DNA of 64,000 nucleotides, from contig BGKB01000066.1 of NCBI GenBank assembly GCA_003116975.1, forward strand, positions 186,001-250,000. Direction: 5' to 3'. This DNA comes from Aurantiochytrium sp. KH105 (taxonomy: Eukaryota > Sar > Bigyra > Thraustochytrida > Thraustochytriidae). Shown here one piece after another: positions 1-8,809 of this stretch (its first letter is position 1; each line of letters begins with the position of its first letter). The notes below the pieces were generated by a model. It worked only from the letters and a program-made list of their open reading frames with translations, searched no databases and had not been told where the DNA came from. The position numbers and the translations under genes were made by a program.

Positions 1-1042
1 AAGAGAGCCAGGAATCTAGCACGAGCGCGAAGGGCCCGACTGGAATCGCGCAGATGACACCAACCATGCTGGAGAGATCCTCTCGGAAAATGTGTATGTG
101 TGTCCCAACGCATATTTTTCGTGATGAGCTGCTCGAATGCACTTCGAATGCTAACTTTTGGCACGGCTGGCCTCAGCGCCCTTGAAGGATAAGGGCAACC
201 AGACACGACGCGGGCAGCTGTAACGAATCGCGTCTCGGAGGTAGCGGACGTGAGTGTGTGCGATGCTGGCTCGATGTTGCTCTTCGCGCCGCTGTCAATG
301 TAAGAAGCACCTCTTTCAAAAGCTTCTCGACGCGATTACTGAGACTGTTCAAACGAGAAGGTTGCACGAGCGACAGAAATGAGATCGTACAAAGGTCGGC
401 AACGTCGTACTATGAACAACATCGAGATCAAGGTGGAATCCATACCATGTTTGTCAAGACTTGGTCAACGCTGCTATTAGTCAATAATTGTAAGCCTCGG
501 ATAGCCCCGTTGCATGACAATCATCACGGTCTTTGTAAAAAGGTGGAACAGCAGCTAGGTAGGTAGCAACCGGCGTGAACAAGGAGTGCGCGGGACCTTG
601 GCAATCGAGTCTCCGCCTAAAAGTAATTTTTTTCAAAACCCGATTATTGTCTTTCCAGACAAGATCGAGCCCTCTTTAAAGTTGGACCGAAGACTCCCCG
701 CTCTTTCTTTGAGATCCAAAACCCCATCTCTGCCATTTTTCCACCTGGGTTTGCAAAGTATTGCTTTGCCCTGACAAGGCTTTTCAGGCCTCGTGCATTG
801 CAGTCCTTTACGTTCTTCTCCTTCCCCTACATGTCAAGAAGCCCAGCTACAATTTGATGACAGTTGAACGAATGCATTGTCGAGAGTAAAGAGGTCGAAG
901 TGATTTTAAAGGACTTGCAAATTTATTTTGCCAAAATAAAACGACATTGGAAGAGCATGAATTGATGCGTGGCAGGCCAAGAAAACAAGAAAAAGCGAGA
1001 ATTGATATTTGAGAATGATAAGTCGGGTACGTCTCGGTGAGA
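1..1042. other. Left edge, no gene that can be supported
   Basis: No recognisable protein or RNA is seen on either strand. On the + strand, one frame is open from the window edge to a stop near 184. It encodes about 60 residues, with GC-rich third positions for roughly the first 20 codons and none after, so it could be the tail of a gene starting outside the window. This is weak. The remainder has moderate AT content and probably contains the 3' flank of the minus-strand gene that ends at 1043. Confidence 0.3.
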
Positions 1043-2290
1043 TCAGTCGCGAGCGCACGTGCCATCTGCTTGCTCGGTGTAACCACTGTAGCAGGTGTTG
1101 ACAGTGAAATCGACTCGTTCAGCCATTCGGCCGACGAAGCGGTCATTGATGGGAGAAAGACCAACAACTCCGTTCTTGTAGCCAGGAACTGCCCATCGGT
1201 GCTTGATCTGGATCACGCCGTTCTCATGGATGCGAATGTCGAACTGCACTCTATCGGTATCTTCCTGGTCGTAGTCGATAAGCTGCGAGTAAAAAACGTG
1301 AAAGTAAGAAACGTCTTCCGCAGTCTTTCCTTTGAAGGCTCGGACGCAGCCATGGGGCTTTTTGCTGACGCTGACCGAGCAGTCGGTGGGCTCCCATTTT
1401 GCAAAGTAGCCGCTAATGCGCGGTTGCATGAAGTGCAACCTTGTCAGGTCTGTGCTGTCCTCATCAAGAATGTCACTTTCGCAATCAGCGGCTTTGCGCA
1501 CAAACGAGATGAAGCCTTGCGGGCTCACACAAATGACATGATAGTCTGCAGTGCCATACGTGCGCCCATAAAAGGGAAAGTTGAAACCGATGTCATCAGC
1601 TGTGAGAGCCATTGGCGCTCCGTCAATATTGGCAAAGTGATCCTCCTCGGGGGCGGTGAGGGCTTGATCGTAAGTCTTCGTAACGATGTATTCTTCAGCG
1701 GCTCCAGGCTCTCCCATGGGCGTGAAGGTGAGCGTGGCTTTCTGCTTGCCAAGCAGCATCCGATTTGTGGCATCCTCGGCCCCGCTGTCGAACTCCTCGG
1801 CGAGGAAGTGGCCGGTGATTGCGCACTGGGGCAGCGGAGTCGAACCTTTAAAGACTTCAAAGCCGCACACGCTGCACGAGCCGTCAATCTGGGGCGTGTA
1901 CAGCGGATCGCAGCGCAGCTCGTTGTCACCCGTGCACCAGGGTTGCTTCTTGCCTCCGCACGGGGAGCATTTTGTGCCGTCAGAGAGATTTGGGGCGAGA
2001 CCGCCGTTGCATGGCGCGCCAGTTGTGCAGAGGGGCTGGCCCTTGCCGCCGCAGGATGAGCAGTACCCTTTATTGTATTCGACGGTACGTCCTCGGCAGT
2101 CGAGCGTATTGGGTTCCGGGCAGATGGGCTTGCCGCTTGAGCCGCACGGGGTACACTCGCCGTCGATCACGGTGAGGCCGCCGCGACAGGGGATCTCGGT
2201 GTCGCAGGGCTCTTTGCCTTTGAGACCGCACGCCTCGGTCCGCGCTGCGAGGCAGGCGACAGCGAAGGCGATGAGCACCGTGGTCCGCAT
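1043..2290 (-). CDS. Secreted Cys-repeat protein with nidogen/TEM7-like domain
   Basis: A 415-aa single-exon protein with a signal peptide (about residues 1-20). Next come four tandem Cys-rich modules of about 31 residues, beginning near residues 21, 49, 80 and 111 and each opening with a CGxxGxPxC-like motif (CGLKGKEPC, CGSSGKPIC, CGGKGQPLC, CGGKKQPWC). A partial fifth starts near C142. Residues about 232-398 resemble the extracellular domain of TEM7/PLXDC and nidogen-type proteins: FNFPFYG near 236-242, a VSPQGFISF strand at 255-263, and a VVGLSP strand at 375-380. There is no membrane segment after the signal, so secretion or wall/matrix localisation is inferred. Function is unknown. It lies downstream of, and on the same strand as, the Cache receptor gene. 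ATG at 2290 is the only start that keeps the signal peptide. Confidence 0.8.
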   Translation of the reverse strand: MRTTVLIAFAVACLAARTEACGLKGKEPCDTEIPCRGGLTVIDGECTPCGSSGKPICPEPNTLDCRGRTVEYNKGYCSSCGGKGQPLCTTGAPCNGGLAPNLSDGTKCSPCGGKKQPWCTGDNELRCDPLYTPQIDGSCSVCGFEVFKGSTPLPQCAITGHFLAEEFDSGAEDATNRMLLGKQKATLTFTPMGEPGAAEEYIVTKTYDQALTAPEEDHFANIDGAPMALTADDIGFNFPFYGRTYGTADYHVICVSPQGFISFVRKAADCESDILDEDSTDLTRLHFMQPRISGYFAKWEPTDCSVSVSKKPHGCVRAFKGKTAEDVSYFHVFYSQLIDYDQEDTDRVQFDIRIHENGVIQIKHRWAVPGYKNGVVGLSPINDRFVGRMAERVDFTVNTCYSGYTEQADGTCARD

Positions 2291-3800
2291 TGTTCGTAAC
2301 TTGCTTGCTTACTTGCTTACTCTTCTTTCGCTCCTTCGATGGGGAAGAGGATTGGGGTTTGCTGTCGCCGGCCGCGCCGCAGCCGCCATCGCTGGCGGAA
2401 AATTTGAGGGCAAGAACGACGAGCTGGAAGGTGGCGGTGGGCGAACGTACTGTCAAGTTCGAAGGACGGGCCGTGAGCCGTATCACCAACGCGTGTGCAG
2501 AGCCGGGAGAACGCGCAGCACGCGTGCAGTGCATCGAGCATGCACGTAAAGCAGGGGGTGGGCACCTATGTTCCAGGCTCGCTCTGCAGTACGCGCTCTC
2601 CCGCGCCGCGCTCTCCCGCGCCGCGCTCCCCCGTCCTGTCCTGTCCTGGTCTCCTGCAGCGACGGACGAGGCGAGGCATGGCAACGCGCGCGCGAGGGTG
2701 CCCGCGAGAAAGCCGCACGCAGGGTCCATGAACCCTGACTCACTGTCAACTGCGCAGGCTTGCGCCAGCCGGCGTGAAATCGAGTCTCCTCGCCGGCCTG
2801 CGCCTGCTGCCAGTGATGTTGCACTCTGGCTGCTCAGCTGCCTGCAGCTGCTCCTGTAGGCATGACCAGCTGCGGCGACTGCTCCTGCACAGCTCAGAGT
2901 CCGCGCCGTGCTGTGCTGCGTGGTGCTGAGGCGTGACGTGACAGCCCGTGACGAGCACAGCCGACCGAGACGAGCTACACCGAGACGAGAGGAGATTCCC
3001 GCCCTCCGTCCCGTAATCGTGCCATGTGTTGGCGCGTGCATCGTCGGTGGACACCTCCCTCCCCACAGTCCTACTTGGCTGCACTTTCCTCCCCCACACA
3101 CGCGGCATCAACCAGGGCAAGGCGCGTTGGCCGCGGTTCTCGGAGGCTGAGAGAAAGTCTACTGCGGGGAAGAGGCGGGCCGCTGTGGGGCCTTCACTTC
3201 GACCGCGTCCGGGACACCCCTCTCGCTCGCTCGCTCGCTCGCTCGCTCGCTCGCTCTTTATTGCCTGGGACAAGGCTTCCGAAAGCCTGGACGCGCCGTG
3301 GCCGCAACCAGCATTGGAGGTCACCGGGCAGCGGCCATGGTGGCCGGTGGCCAGCCGAGTTGTCATCATTGGTGGCTGTCCGTGCCGGCTGCCGCACCCG
3401 CCGCTTCGGAGTTGCGTGCCGTGGCGATCTGGATCCCGGATCCTGCACGTCCGGCCCCGGACCCCGGAGCAGCGCAGAAGCGAAAGGCGTCCGCCAGTTT
3501 TGTGGGGGCGTGAGGACATGAGACGAGCGTGTCTACGTTAGTCTTCGGCCGTCGGAACTGGATAGTTCTGGAGAAGATCGGGGAGATGAAGGAAGGGACG
3601 AGATGCGGAGAGGTGGAAGATGCTGCGATACGAGACCAAATGCTGGAGATGGCGCGACACGAGACCGGATGCTGGCGTACACCTTCTGACGCTGCGAGGT
3701 ACTGCCGCGGGCAGGACACAATCAAGACAAAGTCTGCCTTCTGGCTGGCCTTTTTTTTTTTTCTGGTTTTTTCAAATACTATACGCAAAGTAGCTAAGGG
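2291..3800. other. GC-rich intergenic region, no gene
   Basis: About 1.5 kb between the 3' end of the Cache receptor gene and the start of the secreted Cys-repeat gene. Several frames stay open by GC bias, but the translations are Arg/Ala/Ser-rich, overlap one another on both strands and resemble nothing known. It contains a CTCG tetranucleotide run and a T tract near 3750. It presumably carries the promoter of the 1043-2290 gene. Confidence 0.6.
3222..3256. repeat. (CTCG)n microsatellite
   Basis: Perfect tetranucleotide run of about nine units in the intergenic region. Confidence 0.95.
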
Positions 3801-6800
3801 TTAGTACTTTGCGACAGAGTCTGTCGCGCCAAGAGACTCCTGCTTCGTCTCCAGGGCATTGCTCGTCACTTTACTCGACGCCTGAGTCACCGAGGCGACC
3901 TGGGTTCTTGAAACCCCCGCTCGGCTCCTACTCTTTGGCTTGAGGGCGCTCGTGCCAAATCCAGAGCTCTCCGGAGGACCGAATATGCAAAAGTATACCT
4001 TGGGGCAGAAAATGAGAGCGCACGTCGAAAAGTCGTTAAGGAAGATCGCGATGGCACGAATAAACATCGAGGTCTGCTCATCGTTCGCAGTCAGCTTGAT
4101 GACAGGCAAGGCGAGGACCAAGATCTGAAGGTTACTCACCATGGCCAAGCTCAAATACTTTGCCTCTGCAAACACTCCATTCACCTTGCGACATTGGTAG
4201 CTCAGAACCGCTCCGTACATGAGTAGACTCAAGTGGTATGCTGCCATAAACCAAACAAATATGCTAGAGCGGGGACTTTCGCAGGCACCGTTGAGTGGAT
4301 CATCAGAAGGACGGACAAACTGAAGCGGGTCCGTGAGCGTCCAGGCCAACAGTCCAATCGCCTCGATAGCCACCAGGAAAATGAGCACTTGCACTGCAGT
4401 TTTCAGCGAGACCCCCCGCGCTTTCTTCATCCTTGCTGCGCTGCGAAAGACTTTGACCACGCGTCGGAGCTTGACAATCATTGTCGAAAATGTGATTGCA
4501 AAGCCAATGCCATAGAACCAAGGTTGAGCCATGCAAGCCCAATTGGCAAGATCATTCTTTCCTTCGCCTGCAGCAGGACCGACACTGTCGTCTACAGCCA
4601 TGACAAAGTTGGTAATGGAGGACGTCATCGTACCGAATCCCACTAGGATGAGCAGCACAGGCTGTGAAGCTCTCACGATTGCATTGTTGCGCATTGCGAT
4701 TGTCCAGACAATACAGCCCAAGGCAAACACACTGTTCATTCCTCCAAGAACCCGGGCAATCAGTTTGATACTGCTTACTCCTGCCTTGTCTTCGTCCACC
4801 TCGCACGTCATTGTTAGATTTCGCGTCAACGTTGGTGCGCACGTCTCGTTGGACGCATCTGCGTACACGGCCGTGTAGTAAAACCCGCATTCGCAACGCG
4901 CAGGAAGCCCATCGCTGCTGTCTTCCTCCGTGCAGTACCCGTTTGCTGGACATCCATCACTGCACAATGTAGGCGCCGGGGCGTCAATGTACATTGTCAT
5001 GACATAATACCACGTCACGCCGCCGTCCGCGGCGGAGACCTGCCTTGCAGCCTGAACAGACACAATTTTGTCCACACTTGAGCCAAACGCATCGTTCCAC
5101 GAGACACTGAAGGTGCCGCCACCGAGCTTGAAGGCATTGTAAACAACATTTGCTTCAAAGCTGTCACCGAGCGAAGTGACGGACTCAGTTTGCTGCAGAA
5201 AGTCAACGTACGGCTGAGGGTCCGACATATTCCACCCTTGATGCGCCGTGACGTCTCCGTGCGCTACAATATTGAGATTCTCATCGAGAATTATCGGATA
5301 AAAGTCTGGCCCAACTGTCACGTTGCCAGCATTGATCTCCACAAGAATAGCACTCACCTCGGCATCCGAACCTGCGAGTTGAATATCTGTGACGATCTCA
5401 CCAATCAACGCCTGACTGTTGATTTCGGAGCATGGCGCCGAGTACATAGAGGAACAAGCCTCTGTCACTGGTGCGCGCTCTCGTCGATAGCCGAGAACCA
5501 GGTAGTATTCATTATCGTCCGTGACGAGCTTTTGGACGAATGCCGCAAAAGGACTAAAGTTGTCTTCTCCAGCCAGCTCGAGCCAACCGCCGCCCAAGTC
5601 GGCCAAATCCTTTAGCATGGCGTCCGCGGTTGATACTTCCCCAATGTGACGTACGGAGAAGGCCGCTGCAGCGTCTGCACCCACAAGACTGACGTCGACT
5701 GTGTCGGCCATAACATTTCTTGTAGCATAGTCAACGATGAGGACGCCGAAGCCCCCAGGCATGATGTACTCCTCGGAGTTAGCATCGTTGATTCCGACAA
5801 AAAGACCATCCTCCTCACTCCGAGTGAGAATGTCGACTTGAGCATGAGCCGCGAGTGTGAGAACATTACTCATGGCGCATGGTTCGCTGTACTCGACCGA
5901 GCATGTGCCGCACAATGCGGCCTCCGCGGCTGGGTCACGAATGTGGTTGAAACCTGCGCCAACATAGTAATCGTTTCCAAAGCGCCGGAGACCTGCGACG
6001 TAGCTAACTTTCTCTTGTGCTGTCGCTGTGGACGAAACAGCCCAGTCGTAGCTGGCCCATCCACCACCTGACAGAGCCTCGGCAACAAAGTGCTCGTGCA
6101 GCCTCGTGCCGTTCTGTTTGCTGACATCCGGAACGATTGACAGAGAGATGTCAAATAGTGTTTTCCCAATCCAGTCGCTACGCTTGTGAGCAAAAGCCCC
6201 AGTCGTGAAGTTCTCGCCAAACCCATACGCAAAGACATACCAGCCTCCCTCCTGATAGGTCGTGTCCGTCGAGAAGGTAATGTCATTCCAGGTCTCGCGC
6301 AGCTCGGCAGGTGTATCGGCTGTCATTGCGCTATATAGCGCCGCGCCAACGAGAGACTGAGCAGTAACGATGTTACAGAGCCTATTGACTGTGGTCGGGC
6401 AAGTCTCAACGGGTGGCCGAGGCAAATGACGATGCGCGAAACCCGCAACGATGACGTATGAGTGCCCGATCACATCGATGCGATTGGCGTACCCGAGAAA
6501 GGAGACAGGTTCGCCGTCAAAGTCTTCGGACACAAAGTTGAACCTGAACCATCCATCGCTGTCTTCTGCAGACGCAAGAAGAACTTCTTCAGAGAGACCA
6601 TCTTGAGTGGTGTTCACGCCGAGAGACAGGGCCATTTCCTCGAGTGTCAGGTTGCTAAATCCCACGGCATCGCGACCATTGGCGATGCAGCGCATGGAGT
6701 CTGCGTCGAAAATGTACGGAACAAAACCGTAGGCGTCCTTGATGTTAAACTCTTGGGCGTTGATCTGATCCAATATGGCTTGTATCTGTTCTTCGTTCGC

Positions 6801-7040
6801 TTGCGCGGATAGGAGCTTCGACGTGGTCAGAACAAGACGAAGCACATTGTTAAAGGAACAAGGAGCCGCATAGTCAGCGGAGCAGGCAGGAAAAGCAGTC
6901 ACCGTCGTGTTCAAAATCTCGTCCTCCGAAGTCAGAAATCGATCGTGGAAACGCGGCGGTCTTCCCAAGGCTGGCGTTATACATTGCAAGAGCAAAAGTG
7001 CGCATGCAAGCTGAAGCGCACAGCTTCGAAACGTCGTCAT
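3801..7040 (-). CDS. Multi-Cache class C G-protein-coupled receptor
   Basis: 1079 aa, single exon. Signal peptide at about 1-26. Four repeated ligand-binding-like modules follow at roughly 53-205, 214-370, 377-523 and 529-686. Each starts with a Cys pair (as in CSADYAAPC, CSVEYSEPC) and carries single-Cache features: a short (I/L)-rich helix, a WIGKTLFDI-like strand, GGGW, and a closing YYVGAGF-type strand. A Cys-rich EGF-like linker occupies about 693-746. Seven hydrophobic helices lie at about 765-783, 794-815, 836-856, 882-902, 927-948, 962-983 and 991-1012. Class C hallmarks are a Cys at the top of TM3 (C836), a Cys in loop 2 (C920), and FCPKVY at the end of TM7, matching the FxPKxY motif of metabotropic glutamate receptors. 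The tail is short, Ser/Thr/Lys-rich and cytosolic. Class C receptors normally use a Venus flytrap domain. Here Cache modules replace it, as in GPR158/GPR179. The ligand is unknown. Confidence 0.85.
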   Translation of the reverse strand: MTTFRSCALQLACALLLLQCITPALGRPPRFHDRFLTSEDEILNTTVTAFPACSADYAAPCSFNNVLRLVLTTSKLLSAQANEEQIQAILDQINAQEFNIKDAYGFVPYIFDADSMRCIANGRDAVGFSNLTLEEMALSLGVNTTQDGLSEEVLLASAEDSDGWFRFNFVSEDFDGEPVSFLGYANRIDVIGHSYVIVAGFAHRHLPRPPVETCPTTVNRLCNIVTAQSLVGAALYSAMTADTPAELRETWNDITFSTDTTYQEGGWYVFAYGFGENFTTGAFAHKRSDWIGKTLFDISLSIVPDVSKQNGTRLHEHFVAEALSGGGWASYDWAVSSTATAQEKVSYVAGLRRFGNDYYVGAGFNHIRDPAAEAALCGTCSVEYSEPCAMSNVLTLAAHAQVDILTRSEEDGLFVGINDANSEEYIMPGGFGVLIVDYATRNVMADTVDVSLVGADAAAAFSVRHIGEVSTADAMLKDLADLGGGWLELAGEDNFSPFAAFVQKLVTDDNEYYLVLGYRRERAPVTEACSSMYSAPCSEINSQALIGEIVTDIQLAGSDAEVSAILVEINAGNVTVGPDFYPIILDENLNIVAHGDVTAHQGWNMSDPQPYVDFLQQTESVTSLGDSFEANVVYNAFKLGGGTFSVSWNDAFGSSVDKIVSVQAARQVSAADGGVTWYYVMTMYIDAPAPTLCSDGCPANGYCTEEDSSDGLPARCECGFYYTAVYADASNETCAPTLTRNLTMTCEVDEDKAGVSSIKLIARVLGGMNSVFALGCIVWTIAMRNNAIVRASQPVLLILVGFGTMTSSITNFVMAVDDSVGPAAGEGKNDLANWACMAQPWFYGIGFAITFSTMIVKLRRVVKVFRSAARMKKARGVSLKTAVQVLIFLVAIEAIGLLAWTLTDPLQFVRPSDDPLNGACESPRSSIFVWFMAAYHLSLLMYGAVLSYQCRKVNGVFAEAKYLSLAMVSNLQILVLALPVIKLTANDEQTSMFIRAIAIFLNDFSTCALIFCPKVYFCIFGPPESSGFGTSALKPKSRSRAGVSRTQVASVTQASSKVTSNALETKQESLGATDSVAKY

Positions 7041-8809
7041 TGGCTAGTGCTCCTCCACCTTCTCACCAATGGTGCAGCAGTCTTGCGCGGTTTCGGTTTT
7101 GGCTTCGTCTGAATGCTACGAGCGAAGCCTTTCGCAAAAGCACTGGAGCAGCTTGCGTCGTTGCGGAAACATCGGGTGGCTCCTCAGCGCGATCGCCGGA
7201 CCGCGAATTCCTCGTCTTTGCGGGAAGCGAACTAGCGGAACGGCACGTGGAGGACGCGGCGTCCGAAGCTGTGGCCGCGCCCCGCAGAAAGGATTTTCTT
7301 TTGCGGCCGCAAACACCTATCGAGCGTTTCTGTCATTTGTCATTTGACATTAGAGAATGGCGGAGCGGTCCGGCGGGCCATGAAACGTGCGGCGTTTGTG
7401 GTAGTGAAAGTAGGTGAGTTGAGGAAGTTGGTACCGCCGAACGCACGACTTAACGTGGTCAACCTAATCTTAACGGATCCCCGGCAGCCTCCGTCCGTGC
7501 CTTTGCAAATACCGAAAGATCGTTTAAGTCTAGACAGCTATTCTCGCGCTTAGGGTGGGTTGCTCACATACCGCGAATTGTGGCGGTTGCAAAATTTCAA
7601 TGCGAGGCGCCAGAAATGGCGAGGGCCTTGGCTCATTCCCGCAAAAATGGCGATCGCCACGACACGGCCCTGCACCCTGAAGCTGCAGCGGGTCCAGGAC
7701 TTGGCTCTTACATTCGCGGCCCACTGGAGTGACAAAGCCGCGCGCTCTCAAACGGATGTGCGTTGCAGACATGCAGAGTGAGCCCTAGGTTCTCTTGTTA
7801 CTGTATCATATTGCAGCGATTGCTCCGATGCATAAGTATTTCGGATTGGTTGGTTATAAACATGTACCAGGATTGGATTGAAGGCGCGACTTGGCACCGG
7901 GTTTTTAATAAAATAAATAGGCGAGCGAAACCGACACGTTTCCTTTGCTATAGGCATCTATGACTAGATTTTAAACCTTGCTTGTTGCAACACGACATTT
8001 TCTTCCTAAACTTCCAATTTTTTTTTTCTCTCGCCTGGCTGGCGACTCCTTTTTCGGAAATCACGGACGGTCTGCGCTGCCGCTTGCCCCCTACATACAG
8101 CTAGCAGCAGTCACCGGACAAGCCAAGCCGCGGAAGGTCCGAAAGGTCTGTGCTGACGTTGCGATGGTGATGACGACGCGCTCGCTCTGGGGCATTGGCC
8201 TTCTGCGCAACCAGCCGTGGGACTCATAAGTGATGTCCCGTCACCGAAGGACCCCTAGGTTGAAACGGTCAAATGGAGCGCCAAGTCGAGAGCGCTCGGC
8301 GTGTGCTTCTTCTGCCTGCCTGCCTTCGAGCCTTCGTGCGTGCGTGCGACAGGAATGTTGTCTGTTTAAGCTGAGTATAAGTCAAGCAGTCAGTCGGCCA
8401 AGCAGTCAAGCAGGTCAAGCCAGCCCGCGCAAAAGCGAGCGCGAAACCGCGTGGTCGGCGAACGAGGCTGCGCGGGCACAGCGAGTGCAGCACGCGCAAA
8501 AGAGAGAGAGAAAAGGAAAGGGAGACTTGTCCTTTGGCCAGATTTGATTTGCTCTGGCTTCGGCAAAGGCGGGTGGGCGGACCTCTAGCGGGCGATCTAG
8601 CTCTGCTCTGCTCTCCTCTGCTCTGCTCTGCTCTGCTCTGCTCTGCGCGGCGTAGCGTGACGTGGAGAGGACGCGCATTGGTTAATCGCGTTTGTAACGA
8701 GTACAACTAGCGTGCAGAGCATTGACGCCCAGAAAAAGGACGGCGACAAGGTGCATAAATATTTTTTGCAAGCTCAAACGCAAAGTCGAAGTTTGCGACG
8801 ATCGCAAGA
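7041..8809. other. Divergent intergenic region between Cache receptor and IFT140
   Basis: About 1.77 kb with no supported gene; it should contain both promoters. An inverted CCAAT box (ATTGG near 8680) lies about 130 bp before the IFT140 start. A CTCTG pentanucleotide run is the only obvious repeat. Confidence 0.6.
8601..8646. repeat. (CTCTG)n pentanucleotide repeat
   Basis: About nine CTCTG units with one interruption, about 165 bp upstream of the IFT140 start codon, within its likely promoter or 5' UTR. Confidence 0.95.

Noticed and set aside
2070-3519. Two minus-strand frames of 250-340 codons upstream of the secreted Cys-repeat gene
   Set aside because: Arg/Ser/Ala-rich translations on both strands without any domain. 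The first overlaps the real gene's 5' end in another frame.
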